A stretch of DNA of 64,000 bases, from positions 2,294,001 to 2,358,000 of the forward strand of contig NZ_CP036287.1 in assembly GCF_007748095.1 (NCBI RefSeq), written 5' to 3'. Shown here one piece after another: positions 18,214 through 26,368 of the stretch. The first letter of the stretch is position 1. The number at the start of each line of letters is the position of its first letter. The DNA comes from Engelhardtia mirabilis. Lineage in GTDB: Bacteria; Planctomycetota; UBA1135; GCA-002686595. The translations under genes were made by a program, and so were the position numbers. The notes beneath the pieces are model-generated. The model worked only from the letters and a program-made list of their open reading frames with translations, had not been told where the DNA came from and made no database searches.

Positions 18214-18744
18214 TCACTCGGAGGAACCGGTGAAGGTGATCCCGTCCAGTCCGACGCGAGTCGCCAGGTCCACGACCTGAATCACGTCGGCGTAGGTCGT
18301 TCCGGGGCGGGCATCGAGCTTGATGCGCCGCAAGGGGTCCTGTGCGTGGAGCTCTCCTACGCGGGCGATGGCTCGCTCGGGCGAGGTGTACTGGCGGGGA
18401 CCGACCCGGTAGGTGAGCTCGCGCGCCCCATCGAACTCGAAACGACCCTGACCGGTCCAGGCGACGCCGGTCCGCGGATCGACTCGCAGCCCCGTCGCCG
18501 CCACGCGGACCTCGATCGTGATCGGTTCAGGTTGTAGGGCGGAACGCAATGCCGGACCGGTGTCCTTCGGCAGGTAGGCGGCCAACCGCCCTTCCAGCGT
18601 CCTGAACTGGAGCGTGCACATGAAGAAGATCAGTAGTAGGAAGGTGACGTCGATCATCGGCGTCATCTCCATCTCTGCCTGCGGAGCCTTCTCGTTTCTC
18701 TTGGCCGAGCGGTCTCGGCGTCGCTTGGATGTTCCCAGCATCAC
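18214..18744 (-). CDS. ExbD/TolR-like protein c
   Basis: Proton-channel partner protein, 176 aa: short basic cytoplasmic N-terminus, one transmembrane helix and a periplasmic domain. The helix region EMEMTPMIDVTFLLLIFF carries the conserved membrane Asp needed for proton conduction in ExbD/TolR/MotB. The next segment, LEGRLAAYLPKD, is almost the same as in ExbD-b, so the two are tandem duplicates. It is the third ExbD after the ExbB-like gene. An ATG one codon later (18741) is equally possible. A fork at the 5' side of secretin 1 suggests common function. Confidence 0.92.
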   Translation of the reverse strand: MMLGTSKRRRDRSAKRNEKAPQAEMEMTPMIDVTFLLLIFFMCTLQFRTLEGRLAAYLPKDTGPALRSALQPEPITIEVRVAATGLRVDPRTGVAWTGQGRFEFDGARELTYRVGPRQYTSPERAIARVGELHAQDPLRRIKLDARPGTTYADVIQVVDLATRVGLDGITFTGSSE

Positions 18745-18953
18745 AATCTCCCTTCGCGCTCCAGGGCGCGCTTCGGCGTTGTTCCGGCGATCGAGGACGG
18801 CGGCAGTCCCGGGGGCAATCGTCTCGCGTCGCAGGTCGAGTCAGGGCCGAGCCTCGAGATACGAGGCTCCTTGCCACCGATGAATAACCCACTCCCACCG
18901 AGCGGTTTCGCGATCCGAGCTCTGACCGACGTTCGAGCAGCTCCTGAACGGGA

Positions 18954-18988
18954 GCGGGGCGCCCTCCGTTCTCCGGAGGGCGCCCCGC
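18954..18988 (-). terminator. Hairpin downstream of ExbD-b
   Basis: A 15-bp perfect GC-rich stem (18954-18968 with 18974-18988) with a TTCTC loop lies 44 nt past the ExbD-b stop on the minus strand. It would attenuate or end transcription between ExbD-b and ExbD-c. Confidence 0.7.
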
Positions 18989-19031
18989 GCCGCGATCGTT
19001 GGCCGGCCCCGGGTGGGGCGGCGCTGCCGGC

Positions 19032-19547
19032 CTACTTCTCGTAGGACCCCGCGAACGTGATCTCGCGGAACTTGGCCTGGATCGCCGCGTCGAGCACCTT
19101 GACCACGTCAGAGTAGACGACGCCCTTGCGGGGGTCGATCGTGACAGGGCGAGGGTCCGTCGGGTTGTAGAGCACGATCAACCGATCCTTGACCTCGGCC
19201 ACCGTCGAGAAGCGGACAGGGCCGACCGAGTAGCTGAGCTCGCGATCGGCGCCGTACTTGTAGCGACCCTCACCCTCGTAGGGGCCGGTCCCCTTCGCGT
19301 TCAGCTTCGAGCCCTCGTTGGTCACGGTCAGCTTGATCTCGATCTTCTCGATCGGCTCGGCCTTCGAGGTGTTCACGCCGACGTCCTTGGGCAGGTAGGC
19401 GGCCAGCTTGCCCTCGAGCGTTTTGAACTTGATCGTGCACATGAAGAAGATCAGCAGCAGGAAGGTGACGTCGATCATCGGCGTCATCTCCATCTCGGCC
19501 TTGGTGGCCGTCGCCTCTTCCATCTTGCGCTTGCGTCGGTTCGCCAT
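19032..19547 (-). CDS. ExbD/TolR-like protein b
   Basis: Proton-channel partner, 171 aa. A Lys/Arg-rich N-terminus (MANRRKRKMEEA) precedes the helix EMEMTPMIDVTFLLLIFF with the essential Asp. The periplasmic part starts LEGKLAAYLPKDVG, nearly the same as in ExbD-c, and ends in a TolR-like fold with DPRKGVVYSDVVKVLDAAI. It lies 63 nt downstream of ExbD-a. In ExbBD and TolQR systems the ExbD dimer sits inside an ExbB pentamer and passes motion to a periplasmic partner; here that partner is unknown. Confidence 0.93.
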   Translation of the reverse strand: MANRRKRKMEEATATKAEMEMTPMIDVTFLLLIFFMCTIKFKTLEGKLAAYLPKDVGVNTSKAEPIEKIEIKLTVTNEGSKLNAKGTGPYEGEGRYKYGADRELSYSVGPVRFSTVAEVKDRLIVLYNPTDPRPVTIDPRKGVVYSDVVKVLDAAIQAKFREITFAGSYEK

Positions 19548-19610
19548 GGGGTGCTACTCGGTCTAGGTGCGGTCGTGGTCGTTCGAGGTGCAAAAACAGC
19601 GTGGGCCGGG

Positions 19611-20105
19611 TCAGATGCCCGGGCCTTCGTCGGGCGGCCGCGACGCAGCCAGCTCCACCTTCCAGATCTGGATGCCCTTCTGTCCGCAGAGCTCCATGAT
19701 CTTCTGGATCATCTTGAAGGGCGTGTTCTCGTCGGCGCGGATCAGGATCGGATCGTCCGGCACCATGACGCTGAGGCCCTCGGGGGTGTCCTTGTCCATG
19801 AGCTGAGCCATGTCGACGAGGTACTCTTTCAGACGGGTGTAGTCGTCCTCCTCCGGCGTGTAGATCACCTCGCGCCGGACAATGATCGTCCCGTCCTGCT
19901 TGATGTTGACGATCGGACGACGCTCGTCCTTGTCGGGCTTGTCCTCGACTGCCTCTACGGCCACCGGCAGGACGAGCTGCTCCAGCTCCTGCTGGGTCAG
20001 GTCCGTGATGATCATGAAGAAGATGATGAGCAAGAACACGACGTCGATCATCGGCGTCATGTTCATCTCCATATCCGTCTCCGGATCGTGCTTGGACATC
20101 TGCAT
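19611..20105 (-). CDS. ExbD/TolR-like protein a
   Basis: Proton-channel partner, 164 aa from ATG 20105. The signature MEMNMTPMIDVVFLLIIFF with the conserved Asp is followed by DLTQQELEQLVLPVA and a longer periplasmic domain than in classical ExbD. It is clearly related to but more divergent than the b and c copies. The frame is open further upstream to 20243, but that part covers a 14-bp tandem repeat and has no protein character. It is the first ExbD gene after the ExbB-like protein. Confidence 0.92.
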   Translation of the reverse strand: MQMSKHDPETDMEMNMTPMIDVVFLLIIFFMIITDLTQQELEQLVLPVAVEAVEDKPDKDERRPIVNIKQDGTIIVRREVIYTPEEDDYTRLKEYLVDMAQLMDKDTPEGLSVMVPDDPILIRADENTPFKMIQKIMELCGQKGIQIWKVELAASRPPDEGPGI

Positions 20106-20141
20106 CGCGGTCTCCTTGTAGGGAGTCGGCCCGGGGGGGAG

Positions 20142-20183
20142 GGGGCCGTCTGGGTGGGGCCGGCTGGGTGGGGCCGTCTGGGT
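20142..20183 (-). repeat. 14-bp tandem repeat, three copies, in the ExbD-a leader
   Basis: The unit GGGGCCGTCTGGGT occurs at 20142-20155, 20156-20169 (one change) and 20170-20183. It ends 37 nt before the ExbD-a start codon on the minus strand. Nearby, 20240-20302 holds nested inverted repeats: CCATCGGGGA with TCCCCGATGG outside, and GAGCCGCG with CGCGGCTC inside. Confidence 0.85.
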
Positions 20184-20473
20184 GGAGCACCGTCTTGGGG
20201 AGGTGCCGCCGAGTTGAGGCTGGATCCTTGCTGTGGGATCCATCGGGGATGGGGCCGCCGGCGGTACGTCCGAGCCGCGCGAGACCCGCGGCTCCCCGAT
20301 GGCGGGGGACGGGTCCGGTAGGAAGTACCCGGAAGGTCGTGCCGGGCAACCGTCCTAGCGGGTTCGAATCGCCGGACGGTGCGTCGAGGGCGCGGGACAG
20401 CGAGAGGCCAGACCTGCCGGGGGGAGAGCAGGGGGCGACCTTCCAGGGGAGTAACCCATTAGTGGGCGCCGAA

Positions 20474-20509
20474 GGGGCGTCCGCGGCGGTCCCGTGCCGC
20501 GGACGCCCC
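20474..20509 (-). terminator. Hairpin downstream of the ExbB-like gene
   Basis: A 14-bp perfect stem (20474-20487 with 20496-20509), loop of 8 nt, starts 15 nt after the stop of the ExbB-like gene on the minus strand. The 418-nt interval to ExbD-a (20106-20523) holds this hairpin and the tandem repeat, so ExbD-a may have its own promoter. Confidence 0.72.
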
Positions 20510-20523
20510 CGGTCCAGTGAGAC

Positions 20524-21264
20524 CTAGCCCTGGCTGGGGCGGAAGCGCTCGAAGAGGTCTTCGACGATCGCACCCACCTCGATCACGGACTTGATCAGGG
20601 TGTTCCGCAGGTAGGCGAAGGCCGCCGTGGTCGGGATGGCCACGACCAGACCGAACATCGTCGTGAGGAGCGCCTGGGAGATACCGTCGGCGAGCTCGGC
20701 CGGGGAGGCCTGACCGTTGGAGCTGGCGATCGTCTTGAACGCCAGAACCATACCGAACACCGTACCCAGCAGACCGAGCATGGGGGCGACGTTGGAGATC
20801 AGCGCCAGCCAACCGATCTTCTGGTGGAGGCGGATCGACTCTTCGTCGCCCATCTCCTCGATGGTCTTCTCGATCACCGCGAAGTCGTGGCCGATCTTGG
20901 AGATGCCGGCGCCACAGATGCGGGTGAAGAAGGCCTGCTCGGTCTCGCAGAGCTCCATCGCTTCCTGGAACTGCTCCTCGTCGAACAGAGCCTGGATCTC
21001 GTCGATCAGCTCCGGCGGGGCGAGCTTGTCGCGCTTCAGCGACACGAACGCCTCGATGATGAGGGCCAGGGCGAGGATCGAGAGACCGATCAGAATCCAG
21101 CCGAAGATACCGGAGTCGGCGATCAGGCCGCCGACCGAGAGACCCGGCTCGGGCGCGCTCTCCGTGTCCTGCGCCAGGACGGGGGATGCCGTCAGTGCGA
21201 TTGCGGCCAGGACCGGAAGGGACCGCACAGCGGTCCGAACGACTTGGGGGGTTCTGAGCATCAT
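20524..21264 (-). CDS. ExbB/TolQ/MotA-family proton channel protein
   Basis: Inner-membrane proton channel subunit, 246 aa. An N-terminal signal peptide (ending near ASPVLAQ) and a short periplasmic part precede TM1 (GWILIGLSILALALIIEAF, about 53-71). A cytoplasmic region follows, then TM2 with NVAPMLGLLGTVFGMVLAF and TM3 with LLTTMFGLVVAIPTTAAF, the two core ExbB signatures including the conserved Thr and Gly residues. An extra cleavable signal peptide is seen in some ExbB proteins. A good Shine-Dalgarno AAGGAG lies 10 nt before the ATG, rare in this window. It leads three ExbD genes and is expected to form one ExbB5-ExbD2 motor with them. Confidence 0.95.
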   Translation of the reverse strand: MMLRTPQVVRTAVRSLPVLAAIALTASPVLAQDTESAPEPGLSVGGLIADSGIFGWILIGLSILALALIIEAFVSLKRDKLAPPELIDEIQALFDEEQFQEAMELCETEQAFFTRICGAGISKIGHDFAVIEKTIEEMGDEESIRLHQKIGWLALISNVAPMLGLLGTVFGMVLAFKTIASSNGQASPAELADGISQALLTTMFGLVVAIPTTAAFAYLRNTLIKSVIEVGAIVEDLFERFRPSQG

Positions 21265-21348
21265 GCTCGCGGGACTCCTTGAGGGTCTTGGACCTGGTGC
21301 CGGCCGAGGGAGTCGGTCCGGTGGGGATGGTCTTCGACGGGGCGTCGG

Positions 21349-21390
21349 TGAATGGGCGCCGCTGAATGGGCGCCGCTGAATGGGCGTCGA
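21349..21390 (-). repeat. 14-bp tandem repeat, three copies, upstream of the ExbB-like gene
   Basis: The unit TGAATGGGCGCCGC is repeated at 21349-21362, 21363-21376 and 21377-21390 (two changes in the last copy). It lies 85 nt upstream of the ExbB-like start on the minus strand, inside the 301-nt gap after TPR protein 1. Nothing else is recognisable in this gap. Confidence 0.85.
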
Positions 21391-21565
21391 GATGGGGTCG
21401 ACCCTGTGGAGCTGGCGTCACACGCCGGTCCAAAGAGTTGATTCGTTCTGCCGCTGCGGCGGCCGTGGCCGATGCTGGGCTCGGGCGCGCGGCGGGTCGA
21501 AGCAGGCGGGTGTCCTCGAGACGGGGCAGTCCAGTGGCGGCCGCCCGCTCGTGAGGCGCCAGAGT

Positions 21566-22777
21566 CTACAGATCGCGGAGCAAGGTGTGCGCTGCCGGTG
21601 CGGCCAGGGTGTCGCCTAATTCTCGCTGGATCTGTTCGAGGCATGCGCGGGCCTGTTCACGCCCGCCGCTTCCGGCTGCCAGAGAGGCCTCGGCCAGGCC
21701 CAGGAGGGCGTCGGCCAGGAGGTCGCGGTCTCCGAAGACGGTCGCGCTGACACCGGCAAACTCGATCTGCGCCTGGCGCGACTGCTCGAGGGCGAGCAGG
21801 GATTGGGCCAGGCCGAGGCGGGTCGCGGCGCGAACCGTTTCGGTGGCGCCCTCGGCGACTTCTAGGCGGGTCTGGAAGAAGCTCCGCGCCTGGGTCGAGC
21901 GACCCCGGGCCAGGAGGGTCACGCCCTCTCCCAGTTGGGCCAGGCCACGCAGATTCTGGAGCTCGGGAAGCCTGGGATCGTCCGCCTCGAGGTCCGAGAT
22001 CACCCCCGGAAGGGCGCTGTCGAGCGCGGCGAAGAGGGTCTCGGCGCGGGCGGCGTCGTCGGCGGCCACTGCCGCATCAGCCGCCAAGAGACCCGCGCGA
22101 TAGCAGGTCAGCACGTCGTAGCCCTCCGGCACCGTCGAGCCCTGGGCCTCGCGGAAGAGTGCTTCCAGGTTGTTCGCGGCTCCGGAGGCATCTCCCGCGA
22201 GGAGTTGGGCGCGGCCGAGAAGCAATCGCGCCTCGGGCAGGTCCCGATGGTTCGGATGGCTCGAGACGAACCGTTGGGCCGCTGCGACGGCATCGGAGGC
22301 GCGGCCGGGATCCGTGGCGGTCAAGCGAAGCAGGCTCTGGGCCGCGCGCAGGCGGGCGACCGCAGCAACCACCGGACTCGCATCCGAATCGTCCGCCGCC
22401 GCAGCGAATGCGGCGGCGGCGTTCTCGAAGTCGCCGGACTCCGCGCGAGCACGACCCTCCTTGAAGGAGTCCGGGACCTGGTTCAGGCTCACGCGGACCA
22501 CCTCGTCGGGGCTGAAGCGTCGCTCGCGGTCACCGACGTCGATCACCACACCACTCAGGTCCGCCGAGATGACGACGCCCGTGACCGGTCGCACATTGCG
22601 GCGCTCACGCACGAAGACCTGGTCCGGCCGCCCGCTGAGTTGGGCACTCGTCGCGGACGCCGAGCTTGCGACCGAGAAGGACGCTGCTGAGGCCGGAGTC
22701 GCGAAGTACGTCGTGGTACCGACGGTCAAGGCCGTGAGCGCAAGCGCGACGGAGACAGTGGAGCGCTGGATGATCAT
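21566..22777 (-). CDS. Periplasmic TPR-repeat protein 1
   Basis: Secreted protein of about 403 aa, function unknown. The chosen ATG at 22777 gives a signal peptide (VALALTALTVGTTTYFATPASA). A small domain follows with VTGVVISADLSGVVIDVGDRERRFSPDEV, which looks like a short beta-rich module, written here in parts: VTGVVISADLSGVV then VIDVGDRERRF. The rest, from about residue 90 to the end, is built of TPR-like helical pairs (for example SFKEGRARAESGDFENAAAAF and ARLRAAQSLLRLT). The frame is open upstream to 23386, but that extension is made by the 13-bp tandem repeat. Between a larger TPR protein and the ExbB-like gene it is a candidate periplasmic partner of the motor. Confidence 0.82.
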   Translation of the reverse strand: MIIQRSTVSVALALTALTVGTTTYFATPASAASFSVASSASATSAQLSGRPDQVFVRERRNVRPVTGVVISADLSGVVIDVGDRERRFSPDEVVRVSLNQVPDSFKEGRARAESGDFENAAAAFAAAADDSDASPVVAAVARLRAAQSLLRLTATDPGRASDAVAAAQRFVSSHPNHRDLPEARLLLGRAQLLAGDASGAANNLEALFREAQGSTVPEGYDVLTCYRAGLLAADAAVAADDAARAETLFAALDSALPGVISDLEADDPRLPELQNLRGLAQLGEGVTLLARGRSTQARSFFQTRLEVAEGATETVRAATRLGLAQSLLALEQSRQAQIEFAGVSATVFGDRDLLADALLGLAEASLAAGSGGREQARACLEQIQRELGDTLAAPAAHTLLRDL

Positions 22778-22787
22778 CACGTTGGAG

Positions 22788-22885
22788 CGGGGGTGCCGTG
22801 CGGGGGTGCCGTGCGGGGGTGCCGTGCGGGGGTGCCGTGCGGGGGTGCCGTGCGGGGGTGCCGTGCAGGGGTGCCGTGCAGGGGT
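22788..22885 (-). repeat. 13-bp tandem repeat, seven and a half copies, directly before TPR protein 1
   Basis: The unit CGGGGGTGCCGTG is repeated without gaps: six exact copies at 22788-22865, a seventh with one change at 22866-22878 and a partial eighth. It begins 10 nt upstream of the start codon, occupying the place of the ribosome binding site. The period of 13 is not a multiple of three, so it is unlikely to be coding. Confidence 0.93.
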
Positions 22886-22929
22886 CGTAGCGACGTCGAT
22901 GGGGTGCGGGTGAGAGACGGCTCGGTCGC

Positions 22930-25920
22930 TCACAGCTGCTGGTCGAGCCAACGGAAGAGGTCGCGCACGCGCGGATCGTCGTCGCAGTTGTCCTCGACGA
23001 GCGCGAAGCTCGAACCCGTCTCGGTCTTGATCACGCGCACGATCTGCTTGGCCACCTCGAGCTTCTCGCTGTCGAGCTTCGAGTACTGGTAGTAGTTCCA
23101 AGCTCGGTTGAACTCGGTCTGGTACCAGTCGCAGTCGAGCCACTTGGTATAGCGGTTCGAGATCTTGCGCCACCACTGGCCCGCCCGATCGAGCTGGGCC
23201 GCGTCGCCGACGCCCGGGACGATCGTCGGGTTGGAGGGATCGCCCTCGACCCAGCCAGCAACCGCGCGGCAGAAGGTCTCGATCGTGGCCTGGGCCGGGA
23301 CCTTGGCTTCCTTGTCCTCGGGGTCGGGTACCAGCGGGACGAGCAGTTCGAGGGCCTCGGCGCTGCGGCGCTGCTCGATCAGGCACAGGGCCAGGTCGGG
23401 GATGACCGAACTCTCGATCGTGCCGGCTTCTTGGGCGTCGCTAGAGTTCGCGTAGTCACGCGCCAGGCCGGCGAAGATCACCTCGGCCTTGGACCACTCG
23501 CCCAGGTCGCGCCACAGGCGCGCTTCCTGCAGCAGCGAGCGGAAGGACGGCGTGGTGGCCAGGCTGTTGGAGATCTCGAGGTAGCTCGCCATCTCCCGCA
23601 GCATCTGCTTGGCGACCTCCACGTCGCCGGCCTGCAGGGCGCGATCACGGGCGTCGGCGACGTGGTTGAACAGGCGCGTCGCCCCGTTGCCCGTCCACTG
23701 GGCGGTGGGGAACTCCTTGACCAGCCGCTGCTCGAAGCGCTTGGCACCCGCCAGGTCGTCGAGTTCCAGGCTCGACTGGATGCAGTAGTAGAGCGTCGCA
23801 GCCGCGAGGTCGCTCTGGCCGGGGAAGCGGTCCGCGAAGTCGCCGTAGAGCTTGACGACGTCGGCGTGGCGCCCCTGGTCCCAGGCGATCTGGCCTTGGA
23901 AGTAGACAGCCTCCGCGGTGGCCTCGTCACGGGCGGCCTGCCTGGCCGTCTCGGTCGGACCGAGGCGGTTGCGCGGGTCGGCGACGAAGTTCTGCAGGTA
24001 GGCGTCCAACTCGGCCAGCGCCTGGTCGAGCTTGCCGGTCTCGTAGAAGCAGCGGGCAGCCTTGACCAGCGACTTCTCGTAGTTGGTGGCCTGGCTCTCG
24101 ACCTGCTGGAAGGTCTCGCGCGCGAAGTCGAAGTCCTTCTCGTCGAAGGCGCGCATGGCCTGGGTGTAGACGATGTCGGTGTTGTCCCCGAGGCTGGCCT
24201 TGTAGGACTCGGCCTCCCGGAAACGACGCTCGATCTCCTGGTCGTCCTTGATCGTCCGACGCACGAGCTGCATCGCGCTGTAGTACCCGTTGGCGTTCTG
24301 GGCGTCGTACTCGGCGTCGCCGCTCCAGCGCTCGATACCCTCGCGGAAGGCCATGGCCGCCTCCAACTGGCGGTCGAGGCGCTGGAAGGAGCGACCGATG
24401 TACCACAGCACCTTGGGGTAGTGCAGGCGGCGCGCCGTCTCGTCCTTGGCGGCGGCCATCACCGAGCGGAAGGCGCCGATCGCGCGGTCGTAGTCCTGGC
24501 TGTTGTAGTAGCCCTTGGCCGCTTCGAAGAGCACGGTCAGGTCGACTTCGACCCCCGGACGACCGATCGCGTCGGCAATCAGGCGCTGGGCGCGGATCTG
24601 CAGCGTGTTGCCGACATTCTGCTCGTTGACGAGTCCAGCCAACTCCAAGGCCAGGTCGGCCGAGGGGCGGATGCGCCGGTCGTTGTTGCCCGCGTCCTTG
24701 GCGGCCTCGTAGGACTCGAACCAGGCCAGCTCCTCGCGATCGCCGCCGAGGAACCCGCCGACGTCGAGCAGGGTCCGCGCCACGGACAGCATGGCCAGGT
24801 AGCCCTGGGGCGACAGGTTGAAGCCCTCGCGCCGCCAGGTGTTCTGGAAGTGCAGGGCCGAGGTCAGGGCGCCCTCGGCGTCGCCGGCGGCGAGCTGGGC
24901 CTCGATCAGCTTCGGCGTTCCGAGTTCGACGAAGTACCACAGGCCGTCCAGGCGCGCCTGGGAGGGCTGGGCCTCGGCGATCCATGCCGACCACGCGCTA
25001 CGGTCGAAGGGGATCGTCGTGTCGACGACGAAGACGTACATGTCCGCCGCGTCGGCCGGCGCACCCTGGGCCTTGTAGACGTCGCCCAGGACCAGATAGG
25101 CCGAAAGGCCCCAACCGCTGGTGGAGCCGAACGCGAAGGTCAGGTCCTCGACGAAGGTGGCTGCGCTGTCCAGGTAGGAGGAGTAGTCGTCACCCAAGCG
25201 CCCGTAGGTCAGGGCCATCTGGGCGCGGTAGAGCATCAGCTTGGCCAGCTCTTGACGTTCGCGCTCGGTCAGCCCGGTCACGGCGTTCAGCTCGGCGACC
25301 TGCTCGCCGGCGTACTGCAGCAGCTCCTCGAGTCGGTCGGCCAGGGTCTCGCGAATCCGCGTGGCCTCTTCGCCCACGGCGTCCTCGAGCGCCATCTCCA
25401 TCGAGGCGATGTAGGCGGCCCCCAGGTCGACGTAGGAGCGCTTGGCGTCGGCGATCACCGGTGAGCGCTCGTTGTTGTCGATGTAGTTGCGGTACGAGTC
25501 CAGGGCCTGGACGAAGAGCTGCTCGCGCAGGTTCGGATCGGCGCTGTAGCGGGCGCCGGCGCCGTAGACTTCGCAGCGGGCGAGCTCGAGCTCCTGGCGC
25601 AGATCCCGGTCCAGCTTCGAGCTGGCGAGGCCCTCGAGCACGGACTCGGCCAGGTCGATGAACTGCCAGTCCGCCGCCAGTCCGCGGGCGAAGTCGATGT
25701 CCTCGCGCAGCTCGGTCTCGGTCTTGTCGACCGCCTGGCCGCCGAACGCGCTGGTGCTCGTCGGCACCATCGCGGAAGCGCTCGTCAACATCGCGGAAGC
25801 GCTCGTCAACATCGCGGAGGCGCTCGTCAGCATCGCGGAAGCGCTCGCCAGAGGGTTGGCCAGAGCCAGGCTCAGGGCAGCGGTCGCGGCAGTGCGGAGA
25901 GGACGGGAGATCGGAATCAT
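22930..25920 (-). CDS. Large periplasmic TPR-repeat protein 2
   Basis: Secreted protein of about 996 aa built almost wholly of TPR-like helix pairs; function unknown. ATG 25920 is chosen because a signal-like hydrophobic region (AATAALSLALANPLA) follows. Codons 24-51 contain a perfect-frame heptapeptide tandem repeat, ending before GGQAVDKTETEL. Examples of TPR-like units are LFEAAKGYYNSQDYDRAIGAF, seen as YYNSQDYDRAIGAF, and AMRAFDEKDFDFARETFQ. Length and architecture recall the large TPR scaffolds of envelope machines. It lies between secretin 2 and TPR protein 1 on the same strand, so it probably scaffolds or tethers the secretin. Confidence 0.85.
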   Translation of the reverse strand: MIPISRPLRTAATAALSLALANPLASASAMLTSASAMLTSASAMLTSASAMVPTSTSAFGGQAVDKTETELREDIDFARGLAADWQFIDLAESVLEGLASSKLDRDLRQELELARCEVYGAGARYSADPNLREQLFVQALDSYRNYIDNNERSPVIADAKRSYVDLGAAYIASMEMALEDAVGEEATRIRETLADRLEELLQYAGEQVAELNAVTGLTERERQELAKLMLYRAQMALTYGRLGDDYSSYLDSAATFVEDLTFAFGSTSGWGLSAYLVLGDVYKAQGAPADAADMYVFVVDTTIPFDRSAWSAWIAEAQPSQARLDGLWYFVELGTPKLIEAQLAAGDAEGALTSALHFQNTWRREGFNLSPQGYLAMLSVARTLLDVGGFLGGDREELAWFESYEAAKDAGNNDRRIRPSADLALELAGLVNEQNVGNTLQIRAQRLIADAIGRPGVEVDLTVLFEAAKGYYNSQDYDRAIGAFRSVMAAAKDETARRLHYPKVLWYIGRSFQRLDRQLEAAMAFREGIERWSGDAEYDAQNANGYYSAMQLVRRTIKDDQEIERRFREAESYKASLGDNTDIVYTQAMRAFDEKDFDFARETFQQVESQATNYEKSLVKAARCFYETGKLDQALAELDAYLQNFVADPRNRLGPTETARQAARDEATAEAVYFQGQIAWDQGRHADVVKLYGDFADRFPGQSDLAAATLYYCIQSSLELDDLAGAKRFEQRLVKEFPTAQWTGNGATRLFNHVADARDRALQAGDVEVAKQMLREMASYLEISNSLATTPSFRSLLQEARLWRDLGEWSKAEVIFAGLARDYANSSDAQEAGTIESSVIPDLALCLIEQRRSAEALELLVPLVPDPEDKEAKVPAQATIETFCRAVAGWVEGDPSNPTIVPGVGDAAQLDRAGQWWRKISNRYTKWLDCDWYQTEFNRAWNYYQYSKLDSEKLEVAKQIVRVIKTETGSSFALVEDNCDDDPRVRDLFRWLDQQL
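25768..25851 (-). repeat. 21-bp in-frame tandem repeat in the signal region of TPR protein 2
   Basis: Four 21-bp units (25768-25788, 25789-25809, 25810-25830, 25831-25851), the first two identical and the others with one or two changes. On the minus strand they encode the heptapeptide SASAMLT repeated about four times, just after the hydrophobic core. Confidence 0.93.
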
Positions 25921-26368
25921 GATCGTCGCCAGTGAAGGGTCGGCGGGTCGCGGCAGGCGACCGTTGGGCACGGGGTCCCGGGGGGGGGGAGGTGGACGGC
26001 GTGCGCGCCGTGGTCTGACTCGCGGTAGGGGAGCTTCGAAGCTCTTTGTCAGCGTTGACCGGCCGCCGAGCGTCACCGCGACGTTTCAGGACTCCGGGAA
26101 GAGGTCCCACGAGGTCCGGCAGCGGGGTTACTGGAGGGCTGGTAACGGTCCGGCGCCGGCGGGCATCTGGCCCTCACCGGCAGTTGTGGCGCATAGGTTA
26201 CCCGAACACCGGCCGGTGGTTTCGTCCGAACCTCGCGCTGAGTCGATCGCATTTCGAGATCGCCTCGATTCATCTCCGGGCCTCCCCGAACGACCGCGGG
26301 CCGATCCCTGAAGGACCGGCCCGCGGTTCTGTCCCCGAGTGGGGGCGACGTCCTCTGCTCGAGGCTCG
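25921..26368 (-). terminator. Intergenic region with the secretin 2 terminator hairpin
   Basis: This 448-nt gap lies between secretin 2 and TPR protein 2 (both minus). An 11-bp stem (26293-26303 with 26317-26327) lies 42 nt after the secretin 2 stop and would act as terminator or attenuator. The remainder presumably includes a promoter for TPR protein 2; I see no clear hexamers and no gene. Confidence 0.6.

Noticed and set aside
20360..20380. GGTTCGAATC, resembling a tRNA T-loop
   Set aside because: The flanking bases do not form the 5-bp T-stem, and no D-arm, anticodon arm or acceptor stem is found around it.
22788..22885. Possible CRISPR array
   Set aside because: The 13-bp units are contiguous with no spacers; it is a simple tandem repeat.
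22777..23386. Longer start for TPR protein 1 at 23386
   Set aside because: The extension overlaps the end of TPR protein 2, runs through the 13-bp tandem repeat and lacks a signal peptide; the ATG at 22777 gives one.
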